64,000 nt of DNA from Cellvibrio fontiphilus. GTDB lineage: Bacteria > Pseudomonadota > Gammaproteobacteria > Pseudomonadales > Cellvibrionaceae. Shown one piece after another: positions 27,561 through 36,332 of this stretch. The stretch lies in NCBI RefSeq assembly GCF_035317345.1, contig NZ_JAYKTU010000002.1. One strand, written 5' to 3'. Numbering within the stretch: the first letter of the stretch is position 1; every line of letters begins with the position of its first letter. Both the position numbers and the translations under genes were made by a program. The notes beneath the pieces were generated by a model. That model was not told the origin of the DNA, did not search any database, and saw only the letters and a program-made list of their open reading frames with translations.

Positions 27561-29267
27561 TTAGTCGCCCTTGCGCACCTCAAACGAATTTACGATTACC
27601 GCGCCGCCCAAGGATTGGGTGGCGTAATTAAAAATTCCAAAGCGATAACCTAAAAAATAATTCCATTCACGTTTCATAACAAAGCGATTGCCCAGCGCGT
27701 TAAATTGTTTGCCGTCTGTGCTGTAATAAAAGTTCGCAGTGCCACCTTCAGGCGTAGTGCGAACATCTGCATCGATACGCAGCCATATTTTTTTTACCGC
27801 ATTGTTTTCATTATCTGTTTCATTTTTTTGATCATTAATCGTCAGGCTTGCCGTTTCAGTACCAAGATTTTTGGTGTTCCATTTTTCATCCAGAGTCAAA
27901 TCACTGGTGGTCACCAAGCGTGTTTTGCCCTGCTCTTTTTTCACACCAATCCAGGCGGAGGAATCACGCAATGCGGCAAATCCGGCGATATCACCGGTTT
28001 TCATCCCGCTAACATTCAATTCGATGGTGGCGATAGAACGCGGGCCTTCAATGCGCCGCGTGAGCGTATTGCGCGCTGCGTATAAATCCTGCGTGACACT
28101 GGCGGTGCGCAATGTCAGGCCTTTGCCACTCGACCATTTACTGTTATCGGGATTGTGGTTCCACTCCCACGCGGGATTTAATTCCGCCGTGGTGAAATTG
28201 TCTGTGGGGTTGCGCGGTTTCACTCTGTCTGCAGCGCAAGGTAAATTCGGGAAGGGATAAGCTTCGCCCCAGGCGTCGTTCACCAAACTGACCACCGGCC
28301 AGCCATTCATCCAGGTGACTGGCGCCATCACCGGTAAACGCCCGGCTGGATAGGAATCGTTAAAAGCGATGTAATACCAATCGCCATGCTGGGTTTGCAC
28401 TATGCCGCCCTGATGCGGTGCAATGCCCGCACCGACACCGGCATAAGGCAGCTTCACCGCGAAGGGACGAATTTCATAGGGACCAAAGGGGCCGTTAGTA
28501 GAGCGCGCAACATATTCACCATTGGCGTATTGCGTTAAAAAAATGTAGTAGTTGCCATTAATTTTATAAAAGCGTGAGCCTTCCAATGGGCCGGAAATAC
28601 TCGTTGGTGTTTTGAATACAGCTTGCTTGCGAACCTCGCGCAAACCGTCTGCACTTAACTCGGCCACATAAATTGTGTTATTGCCCCAGGCGACATACAT
28701 TTTGTCCGTGTCCTGTTCGATCAATAACCCCATGTCGTAATAACAGCCCTCGCTGGCTTGTTTCTTCCAGGGACCTTCGGGCGATTGCGCAGTAAATACA
28801 TAACCGCCGCCTTTATTTTGCATGCAACCCATCCAATAAAAGGTTTGGTTGCTCTCGCGGTATTGCAGGGTGGATGCCCAAATACCTTTTACATAAGCGC
28901 GCCCTTCTTGCAGATCATAACTTTTGTCAAAATCCAGAACGGGCACCGAGTGGGAAACATATTCCCAATTGACCAGATCGTAAGAGCGCAATAGTGGTGC
29001 ACCCGGCGAATGGTGAAAGCTTGAGGCGGTGTAGTAATAAGTATCTCCTACACGAATGACTTCCAGATCCGGCAGGTCTTCCCATATCAAGGGGTTGCTA
29101 TAAGTTGTTGGGCACTGGCTCGCCGCTGGCACCTCGCTGGACACTGTAGAAGAGCCAGATATGGCACCAGAACCAAATACAGCACCAGAACCAAATAAAG
29201 CAGCTATCGCCAACATTAAACAATATTTTTTGCGGGCAATATGACCTGTTGATTTTTTATTTTTCAT
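27561..29267 (-). CDS. secreted GH43 family glycosidase (beta-xylosidase/arabinofuranosidase type)
   Basis: A 568-residue exported enzyme: signal region 1-50 with a repeated FGSGA, five-bladed GH43 propeller about 55-350, C-terminal beta-sandwich about 355-565 (GH43 C-terminal domain type). Candidate catalytic residues are the general base D67 (DLPDLEV), pKa modulator D178 (YYDMG) and acid E229 (GPLEGSRFYK). No CBM2 and no Ser linker, unlike its neighbours. It probably removes xylose or arabinose from arabinoxylan fragments. The subfamily is not certain. Hairpins flank the gene on both sides, so it may be transcribed on its own. Confidence 0.87.
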   Translation of the reverse strand: MKNKKSTGHIARKKYCLMLAIAALFGSGAVFGSGAISGSSTVSSEVPAASQCPTTYSNPLIWEDLPDLEVIRVGDTYYYTASSFHHSPGAPLLRSYDLVNWEYVSHSVPVLDFDKSYDLQEGRAYVKGIWASTLQYRESNQTFYWMGCMQNKGGGYVFTAQSPEGPWKKQASEGCYYDMGLLIEQDTDKMYVAWGNNTIYVAELSADGLREVRKQAVFKTPTSISGPLEGSRFYKINGNYYIFLTQYANGEYVARSTNGPFGPYEIRPFAVKLPYAGVGAGIAPHQGGIVQTQHGDWYYIAFNDSYPAGRLPVMAPVTWMNGWPVVSLVNDAWGEAYPFPNLPCAADRVKPRNPTDNFTTAELNPAWEWNHNPDNSKWSSGKGLTLRTASVTQDLYAARNTLTRRIEGPRSIATIELNVSGMKTGDIAGFAALRDSSAWIGVKKEQGKTRLVTTSDLTLDEKWNTKNLGTETASLTINDQKNETDNENNAVKKIWLRIDADVRTTPEGGTANFYYSTDGKQFNALGNRFVMKREWNYFLGYRFGIFNYATQSLGGAVIVNSFEVRKGD

Positions 29268-29313
29268 AGTATCTCCCCAATATGAATCAATATGACGGGA
29301 GGCATGGTAACAA

Positions 29314-29343
29314 CTAACACCCCGAGCAGCGCCGGGGTGTTAG
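29314..29343 (-). terminator. hairpin between GH62 and GH43 genes
   Basis: Ten-base-pair perfect stem CTAACACCCC/GGGGTGTTAG with a ten-base loop. No T tract on the minus side, so it may stabilise mRNA ends rather than terminate. Confidence 0.5.
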
Positions 29344-29381
29344 CGAATAAAAATAAAAATTAAATAACCATTACACAGACA

Positions 29382-31304
29382 TTATTTTTTAATGCGCAAC
29401 AAACCTAATTTATAGGGAATCAAATCATAGGTTGCGCCATTGCCAGCTTTACCTTGATAGAGGAACTCGAGGTTGCAAGGGTCTACAGTTAAACGCTCAT
29501 CGTAACCTGAACGCACCAGTTCACCGTGACTGATACCGTCAGACCATTTTCCGCCCGGCCATTCCACATTGTTATTGCCCGCAAAGGGGTTGGCATCGGT
29601 ATCGGCAAGTGGTGTCCAAGGGCCGTCCAAACTGGTGGAAGTCCAGGAGCGGAACATACGCGGTCCACTTGGCCATGCTTCTACTAACAATAAATATTTA
29701 TTTTGGCCATCCAATTTATACACGTTGGGCGCTTCAAATAAATATTGGCTGCCGTTGCCGCGGTTATCACGCATCACCACGGTATAACCGGAGAAATTGG
29801 GGAAATTAGCAATGGTAGTTTTGGACATATACAACACACCATCGTCACGCGAGAAATACAAATAACAGTGGGTATCGTTACAAATTACCCAGAAGTCCAG
29901 CGCACCACTCGGTTCGCCTTGCAGCAAGCGCTGCTTGGCCGACCAGTTAGGATTGCGAATGTCATCAGTAGTGGCGTAAGTGCCCGGCCATTGGGTAATC
30001 AAGTACCATTTGTTGTGCGGGCGGAAGAAAAATACTTGCGGTGCAACCGCATTGCCAACACGGCTACCGTTCATGGAAATATGCGGCGCTTGCTGCGCGT
30101 TATTCCAATCGGTAAAGCTGGTGTACATGGATTTGTAAGAAGTATCGTAATAAGTTGCGTACACATGGTAGGTATTATTGAACTTCACAATACTTGGATC
30201 TTTTATCGATGCCCAGCCAGGATTTTTAGGGCTAATCAACGGCGCGGTAGAAGTCCAACGCAATGGCGCTTTTAATTCACAGGTTTGCGCTGACGAACTT
30301 GACGATGAACTGGAGGAAGATGCCGGAGGCTGCACTACCTGTCCGCCAACTGAAAAATCATCGGCGTAATAGCTGATGCTGGTATCAGTTGCTTCAACAA
30401 TAAAATGTTGAAACGCCGTTGCACCTAATTGGGTGTAATAACCTTGCAATAAACGCCACTCACTGGATGATGCGGTAATGGTCGCCACATGGGTATATTC
30501 GTTGTAAGTGGATGTATCTGAATCATCCAACCGTTTAGCGGTAAGTGTGATAACTGAATCCGGTGTACCGGGTGCAAGTTTTACCCACACGGCGGCATCG
30601 TATTGGTTGCCACTGGTGAGTGACCCCACGGCAAAAGTCAATCCATGCCATGCGGCGGTGCGGCCGGAAATTAATGCACTGGCTGCACCACTGCGTTTAT
30701 CTGCGGTTGAACGGGTGACCGTGCCGGCAGTTGTTCCCCAGTTAGTCAGGCCAGATTCTACCCCGCCATTTTGTGCAAAATTATTGGCGGGAACTGACGA
30801 AATAGCAGCGCTGCTGGAGGGTGAACTGCTCGCAGGTACTGAACTGGGCGCAACACTGGCACGCGATGACGAACTGGCTGCTGTGCCACTGCACAAGCTG
30901 CCATTAATTATTGGTCGCTCCGCAGTGCCGCCATTTTTATTTACCTGAAACCCGAAGGAAACCGATTGCCCTGCGGCAATGTTTCCATTCCAACTCATAT
31001 TGGTGGCAGTGTAGGGATTAGTTCCAGAAAAATTGGCATTCCAACCACCGGCCATGCGATTGCTGCCGTACTGCCAATTCACACTCCAATTATTCACCGC
31101 TGCATTAGTATCATTTTTTACCGTGATGCTAGCGGTGTATCCCGTTGACCATTCATTGTCTACCGAATAGGTGCAAGCTGCCGAGGCGTTTGTTGAGAAA
31201 ACCGCGAGTGTTATGCCGGCTGCCAAATAGCGATATAGATAGCTGGGCCACCGGGGCGCACCGCCGGCGTAATTTGTAACCTTATGGTGAGTTTTGTGGT
31301 TCAT
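29382..31304 (-). CDS. secreted CBM2-CBM22-GH62 alpha-L-arabinofuranosidase
   Basis: A 640-residue modular enzyme that removes arabinose side chains from xylan. Signal peptide 1-43; CBM2 44-139 (C44, C138); Ser linker 140-172; CBM22-like module 173-322; pure serine linker 329-338; GH62 domain 342-640. GH62 catalytic candidates are D369 (SIKDPSI), D470 (GALDFWV) and E524 (LFEAPNVY). ATG at 31304 has GGAG seven bases before it; the longer frame to 31409 has no ribosome site. Modules 1-322 are closely similar to those of the adjacent GH10 xylanase, which points to duplication. Confidence 0.92.
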   Translation of the reverse strand: MNHKTHHKVTNYAGGAPRWPSYLYRYLAAGITLAVFSTNASAACTYSVDNEWSTGYTASITVKNDTNAAVNNWSVNWQYGSNRMAGGWNANFSGTNPYTATNMSWNGNIAAGQSVSFGFQVNKNGGTAERPIINGSLCSGTAASSSSRASVAPSSVPASSSPSSSAAISSVPANNFAQNGGVESGLTNWGTTAGTVTRSTADKRSGAASALISGRTAAWHGLTFAVGSLTSGNQYDAAVWVKLAPGTPDSVITLTAKRLDDSDTSTYNEYTHVATITASSSEWRLLQGYYTQLGATAFQHFIVEATDTSISYYADDFSVGGQVVQPPASSSSSSSSSSAQTCELKAPLRWTSTAPLISPKNPGWASIKDPSIVKFNNTYHVYATYYDTSYKSMYTSFTDWNNAQQAPHISMNGSRVGNAVAPQVFFFRPHNKWYLITQWPGTYATTDDIRNPNWSAKQRLLQGEPSGALDFWVICNDTHCYLYFSRDDGVLYMSKTTIANFPNFSGYTVVMRDNRGNGSQYLFEAPNVYKLDGQNKYLLLVEAWPSGPRMFRSWTSTSLDGPWTPLADTDANPFAGNNNVEWPGGKWSDGISHGELVRSGYDERLTVDPCNLEFLYQGKAGNGATYDLIPYKLGLLRIKK

Positions 31305-31394
31305 TGTTATCTCCACTGAAACTTGCGCGCACGCGAGCCCTCCACTTTTTTCCAGAAGAGCGCAGTACACACGGTGAGTTGAGTTTGATGAGAA

Positions 31395-31426
31395 TGTGAT
31401 TCGCAGCATGACCGCTGCGAATCACA
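31395..31426 (-). terminator. 13-bp hairpin after GH10 xylanase
   Basis: Perfect inverted repeat TGTGATTCGCAGC/GCTGCGAATCACA with a six-base loop, nine bases past the xylanase stop on the minus strand. The T tract is weak (ATTCTCAT). Confidence 0.6.
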
Positions 31427-31435
31427 ACAAGCCGG

Positions 31436-33286
31436 TTACTTCCGGATGTAATTGTTTAATAACCAGGTCATCGCAGGACGCGGCGTTCCGTTTTCGTAAA
31501 TCAAACCGGAACCTTCAATCCAGGTTCTGCCGTTGACATAACCCCAAATGGTGATGCCTTTAACATGTGGGTGATCCCAGAACACGGGGAAATGCGCCTG
31601 GAAGTTTTGCAGCTGAACCTGGTCATTGGTATCGCCGATGTCGTATTCAGAAATATAAATAGGCTTGCCTACCTGATTCCAAATATTGTCGATAGCCGTT
31701 TTTACTTGCGCCGCTGTCATGCCTTTTAATTCATGCGCTTGCAGGCCAACTGCATCAATGTAATTGCCTTGCGCTTTGGCAAGTGCAATAAACTCATTGT
31801 GCTGCCAACGAATGTTGTTGTAGTCGTTCAGGATCAGGATAGAGTTGGGGCAATATTGACGTGCCAGCTGGAACACACGCTGAATCCAGTTATTGCCAAA
31901 CGCACGCTGTGCGTAACCGGCAGGCTGGTGACCGGGTACAGCTTCGTTTACCACATCAATCATTGCGGTATCCGGGTAGCGGGTACAGTAATCGCGAATC
32001 CACTCTTCAATCTCGGCGGCCGTTTCTGTCGCACTTAAATTATTGAGCCAGGAAGGCGACTGGGCACCCCACACAAAGGTATGCGCTTTTACCGGAATAT
32101 TGTGCTGGCGTGCATAGGCATAAATGCGATCAACCGGTGCCCAGTTGTACACATCGCGCGTGCCTTCTACTGAACCCCACTTACCCTCATTTTCCGGAGT
32201 AATCTGGTTCCAGTAATTAATAAAGTCTGAACGAACCGCGCCAGAGGTAGTGATGTTGCCGATGAATTTACGCTGCGTGCCGCCACCGGTTGAGCTACTG
32301 CTGGAGCTGCTGGATGAAGAAGCCGCCTGACCGCCAATGGAGAAATCATCCGCGTAGTAACTGACCGTTGTGCTTTCGGCTTCGATAATAAAATGTTGGA
32401 ACCCAGTGGTGCCGCTCTGGGTGTAATAACCCTGCAACAAACGCCACTCAGTGGACGATGCCGTGACGGTAGAGACACGGGTATATTCGTTGTAAGTTGT
32501 GCTGTCGCTATCGTCCAGGCGTTTGCCAGTGAGGTGGATAACACTGTCAGGCGTGCCCGGTGCCAATTTCACCCACACCGCGACATCGTACTGGTTACCG
32601 CTTACCAGTGAGCCGACATTAAAGGTGATGCCGTGCCAGTTAGCTGTGCGCCCTGAAATTAATGCACTGGCCGCACCACTGCGTTTGTCCTGGGTGCTGC
32701 GTGTTACCGTTGCGGCGGTGCTGCCCCAATTGGTCAGGTTATTTTCCACACCGCCATTTTGCGCAAAATTATTGGCCGGAACGGTATAACCAGAGGACGA
32801 AGAGCTGCTGGAAATAACCGGTGTTGAGCTGGCAACAGAACTGGATGAGGCTGGTACTGAGCTGGGCGCTGAACTTGAAGATGACACTGTGCCGCCCGCA
32901 CACGCGGCGCCATTGATTGTTGGACGCTCAGCGGGTGCTCCGTTTTTATTGCCCTGGAATCCGAAGGTGACGGATTGGCCAACCGGAATACTGCCATTCC
33001 AACTCATGTTGGTTGCGGTATAAGGGTTGCTGCCAGAGAAGTTGGCATTCCAGCCACCTGCCATAGAATTGTTAACGTAACGCCAGTTCACATTCCAACT
33101 ATTTAAGGGTGCACCTGTATCATTTTTAATAGTGATGTTAGCGATAAAGCCGCTATTCCACTCACTCTCAATAGCGTAAGTACAGGCCGACATAGCATTT
33201 GACGACAGCGCCGCCAGTGCCACACCGGCGCCAACCCAAGCGCAAGCGCGCTTCAGGTTATTAATGGGGAAAGGAAGTCTGTGCAT
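31436..33286 (-). CDS. secreted CBM2-CBM22-GH10 endo-beta-1,4-xylanase
   Basis: A 616-residue endoxylanase. Signal peptide 1-34; CBM2 35-130; Ser-rich linker 134-166; CBM22-like module 168-320; serine linker 323-332; GH10 domain 338-616. Acid/base E448 is in VVNEAVP and nucleophile E547 in ISEYDI; QITPENEGKW (361-370) and HTFVWG are further GH10 marks. The GH10 domain is about 280 residues, on the short side, but has the whole barrel signature set. It is the first enzyme gene of the cluster, with a 294-base leader separating it from the AraC-type regulator gene. Confidence 0.95.
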   Translation of the reverse strand: MHRLPFPINNLKRACAWVGAGVALAALSSNAMSACTYAIESEWNSGFIANITIKNDTGAPLNSWNVNWRYVNNSMAGGWNANFSGSNPYTATNMSWNGSIPVGQSVTFGFQGNKNGAPAERPTINGAACAGGTVSSSSSAPSSVPASSSSVASSTPVISSSSSSSGYTVPANNFAQNGGVENNLTNWGSTAATVTRSTQDKRSGAASALISGRTANWHGITFNVGSLVSGNQYDVAVWVKLAPGTPDSVIHLTGKRLDDSDSTTYNEYTRVSTVTASSTEWRLLQGYYTQSGTTGFQHFIIEAESTTVSYYADDFSIGGQAASSSSSSSSSSTGGGTQRKFIGNITTSGAVRSDFINYWNQITPENEGKWGSVEGTRDVYNWAPVDRIYAYARQHNIPVKAHTFVWGAQSPSWLNNLSATETAAEIEEWIRDYCTRYPDTAMIDVVNEAVPGHQPAGYAQRAFGNNWIQRVFQLARQYCPNSILILNDYNNIRWQHNEFIALAKAQGNYIDAVGLQAHELKGMTAAQVKTAIDNIWNQVGKPIYISEYDIGDTNDQVQLQNFQAHFPVFWDHPHVKGITIWGYVNGRTWIEGSGLIYENGTPRPAMTWLLNNYIRK

Positions 33287-33580
33287 AGTGGTAATCTCCG
33301 CTTGTTAGTTATTAGGAAGCGCGAGCATAAAAAATTGCACAGGTGGAAAATTGAATTTTTAAACGTTTTTCTAAAAACTGTAAAAAATTAAAGCATTGCT
33401 GTAATTATTTTAATGTAATTTTAAGCGACAATTTGCAAAATGATAAACATGCACTCACAGATTTCATTGCAGTAAAAAATTGTGTCTGATAGGAAAACTG
33501 GCGCAACAAAAACCTGTAGAAAAATGCGTTTATTTTTTACCGGGTGCAATCACGGTTTTTACAAATAAAATTTGCTCAAC
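33287..33580 (-). promoter_or_regulatory. AT-rich leader/promoter region of the xylanolytic cluster
   Basis: No gene. Strongly AT-rich, with GGAG just before the xylanase start. A promoter for the GH10 gene, and possibly the target of the neighbouring AraC regulator, is expected here. I see no clear inverted or direct repeat to name as the operator. Confidence 0.45.
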
Positions 33581-34741
33581 CTAAGAACAGTCTTTGATCG
33601 GATAAAGCGCTTTAAATGTTTTTGGTGCGTAGCCATATTCGGTTTTAAATAATTTATTAAAGTACGACACATTGTTATAGCCAACCGAGTAGGCAATTTC
33701 CGACACATTCGCCTCTTCATTCTCTGCCAACAACCGCGCTGCTTCAGTTAAACGCAACTTATTTAAGTAAGCAGTAAAGGTCAGGCCCAATTCTTCTTTG
33801 AGAATATCGTTGATTTTGGTGCGATTCACACCCAGTGCCGTTGCCACCATTTCCAGGCTCAACTCAGGTTTGGCGTATTCAGTTGCCATAAAACGCAAGA
33901 CTGCACTTTTCTCCTTGTCCTTTTGCGGTTCTATGGACAACTTTTTATAGGCCATGAAGGGTTGATCCAAACGCAACTTCTCGCGAATATCCAACGTTAA
34001 CTGTTTCACATAAGTGCGCAACAACAGGATGAGCGCAATCACCCAGATCACCACCACCAGCACAATCGCGCCCACCCAATAGCGCCAATTATTTCCCTGC
34101 AACTGTATGTCGGTAATTTTTACGGCAGAGCGAATATTCAGTGGGCTCTGCAAGGAATTAACCCAGGCAAAGCCCATGGTTTTATCCAGACGATAACCGG
34201 TATCACTGTGCTCAAAGCCATAGCGCCCCAACCACCAGTAAGGAGTATCCAGATCACTGAATTTTATGTTCACGGTTGTCCAATCGCGATCACAGGAAAA
34301 GGCGGTAGAGGAAACACGACGGGTGATGGGCTTATTAATATCAGTCACCCTGTCGTCAAAACTGAACAACACAAACAACAATACATTTTTAGGATCGCAC
34401 ATCACCTTAAATGACAAACCATCAAATGCCGTAAGATCAACCAACTTTTGCGGTTGTACCGGCTCCATAAATGCAATGGTGTAATGGGCGTAGGGGAACT
34501 CTTGTTGCGGATCCAAAAAAAATTCGTATTCAACCGTGTCAGTCTCCTTGCGCAGCAATACGCTGGTTTTACCTTTAGGTTGTGGTGGTTCTACTGCCGA
34601 ATGCCATAAATAATTGGCATCCCTGAGTGGAAATAAATTGGCAGCGAGTTTTGATTTAACAGCACCCAGACACAATAAACCTGCCGATAGTGCAACAAGC
34701 AGAACCAAAGCAATAAATGCTTTTTTATAGAAGCTATACAT
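33581..34741 (-). CDS. membrane-anchored AraC-family regulator with periplasmic sensor
   Basis: A 386-residue one-component regulator. TM helix 8-28, periplasmic domain about 30-218 (beta-rich, two cysteines C115 and C150, pattern like carbohydrate-binding jelly rolls), TM helix 221-243, then a cytoplasmic AraC-type HTH pair at about 283-380 (LSLEMVATALGVNRTKIN, then VSEIAYSVGYNNVSYFNKLFK read in part as YNNVSYFNKLFK). The layout lets a periplasmic ligand act directly on a DNA-bound regulator. Position upstream of the GH10 gene, same strand, suggests it senses xylan fragments; that is inference. Confidence 0.88.
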   Translation of the reverse strand: MYSFYKKAFIALVLLVALSAGLLCLGAVKSKLAANLFPLRDANYLWHSAVEPPQPKGKTSVLLRKETDTVEYEFFLDPQQEFPYAHYTIAFMEPVQPQKLVDLTAFDGLSFKVMCDPKNVLLFVLFSFDDRVTDINKPITRRVSSTAFSCDRDWTTVNIKFSDLDTPYWWLGRYGFEHSDTGYRLDKTMGFAWVNSLQSPLNIRSAVKITDIQLQGNNWRYWVGAIVLVVVIWVIALILLLRTYVKQLTLDIREKLRLDQPFMAYKKLSIEPQKDKEKSAVLRFMATEYAKPELSLEMVATALGVNRTKINDILKEELGLTFTAYLNKLRLTEAARLLAENEEANVSEIAYSVGYNNVSYFNKLFKTEYGYAPKTFKALYPIKDCS

Positions 34742-34924
34742 AATAAACCGTGGCCATTGGTTGATGGCTGCAGTAAAAAATTATTATTTTATTATTGGTA
34801 AAACGCACAATCAGCGATAAAAAACAACACTGATTGGCTTAACTATGCTTAACCATACTTAACTATAATGTCACAGGATTTAATCCGGCAGCAATCTATT
34901 TAATACTGCCGGGATACTAACAAC

Positions 34925-36181
34925 TCAGTTGGATTGGGACAGGACTTTTTCCACATCGATACCAAAAATCATAACCCCCAGGGGTTTGAAACTGGTGCTG
35001 GTTTGCAGTGGCACACTCAGTTGCAACTGAAAGCGCTTGGTAGATTCATCGTAATTAATATCGCCAAAAAACAACGCATTCGCTGGTTTGCCATAGGCGC
35101 GGATAAAATTGGGTTCATCGCCCTGCCAATAGTCAGAAGTCATATCGCTAATCGCCACATTCAAGCCGCGTTTATCCGTCACAATCACTTCAGTGACCAT
35201 ATCCTGGGCTTGTTTTTTGATTTCACGTAATTCTGCAGACAGCGGCTGATTGATTAACCCGATAGAAAAACTGAAATCATTATTGGCAAACGCGCGCATC
35301 CATTGCTTGTCCAATTTCTCTATTTGTTGCTGACTGAGTTGGGCCGAGTGTTTATTGGCTGCCACCAGTGCAGGCTCAAGGTTAGGTAAGCGTTTCCAAC
35401 GCTCCAGCTTACGCCCCAGCAGTTCTTTTATTTGCAGCTGTTCAAAATCTGATGTAGCAAAATTAACCGATGAACAGCTGCTGATATGGCGATTGAATTC
35501 CAATAGAAAGCCGGGATACTGGTTGAGGAACTGCTCATTAAAATAAACCCCCAATGGCACATAGCGAAAAAAACGCGATTGAAAATTATCCGCCTCCATT
35601 TTCAACTCTTTTACCGCCTGCAAAAAATGCTCGCGGTCAGCCAGAATCACGTCGATGCGTTTTGACTGCAAAAGTTTAATCAACTGGGGCAAATTGTTAC
35701 CGGACATTTCAACTTCATAACCCGCCTCAGCCAGCCAGGTCTCCTGCTGACTACCCAGAATCGAACCCAGTTTATAACCCTCCCGCCAGGATTCAGGCGC
35801 AATAGTGTCGGTACGCCAAAACCAATACCAATTTTCCAATACCAGGGGCGAGGAGAGCACCGCATAGGGATCAATGTGGCGCATGGGAATAGCGGTAAAA
35901 AAACCATCGATACGATTGCTTTTTACATCCTGGTAAGCGCGGCGCCAGGGCATAACCTGCACTGCGTAGTCGCGCTGCATACGCTTGAATATACAGTGCA
36001 AATGGGGCTGGAGATTGTGCTCATAAGAGGCGCCCGCATCGGCGCTAAATGCAGAGGAGATATTGGTGGCAAGGTTAATCCGCGGCACACCAGGCTCAGT
36101 GGTTTCAGCCTGCAACTGGGCAGCGCCCGGCAAACAGCACACCAATAAGCAGCGCAATACTAACGAGCAGAATTTCTGCAT
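34925..36181 (-). CDS. periplasmic SBP (family 3-like) fused to Cache-like domain
   Basis: A 418-residue exported protein. Signal peptide 1-26 (LPGAAQLQAE). Residues about 30-265 resemble the type 3 amino-acid-type solute-binding fold (PRINLATN, VQVMPWRRAYQDVKSNRIDGFF). Residues about 285-415 resemble a PDC/Cache sensor (TDKRGLNVAISDMTSDYWQ, then QLQLSVPLQTSTSF). No transporter genes are near and no transmembrane or signalling domain follows, so it is probably a stand-alone binding or sensory partner. ATG at 36181 with GGAG six bases upstream is preferred; ATG at 36193 and GTG at 36205 are alternatives. Confidence 0.75.
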   Translation of the reverse strand: MQKFCSLVLRCLLVCCLPGAAQLQAETTEPGVPRINLATNISSAFSADAGASYEHNLQPHLHCIFKRMQRDYAVQVMPWRRAYQDVKSNRIDGFFTAIPMRHIDPYAVLSSPLVLENWYWFWRTDTIAPESWREGYKLGSILGSQQETWLAEAGYEVEMSGNNLPQLIKLLQSKRIDVILADREHFLQAVKELKMEADNFQSRFFRYVPLGVYFNEQFLNQYPGFLLEFNRHISSCSSVNFATSDFEQLQIKELLGRKLERWKRLPNLEPALVAANKHSAQLSQQQIEKLDKQWMRAFANNDFSFSIGLINQPLSAELREIKKQAQDMVTEVIVTDKRGLNVAISDMTSDYWQGDEPNFIRAYGKPANALFFGDINYDESTKRFQLQLSVPLQTSTSFKPLGVMIFGIDVEKVLSQSN

Positions 36182-36332
36182 AAGTAACTCCATAACAAGG
36201 AACACTCCTGCGGGGGACAGGTTTTATTATAGATCGGCAGATGTTGGTCGGCGTGGTATCCACACCTCAAAGAAGTAGTGAGCCTTCGATCAATAACGCA
36301 TTAACATCTGGTCAATGTATAACTTAACCAGA

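Noticed and set aside
26500..33000. serine-codon-rich low-complexity tracts as microsatellite repeats
   Set aside because: They are in-frame poly-serine linkers with mixed serine codons between CBM and catalytic domains, a normal feature of Cellvibrio-type secreted enzymes.
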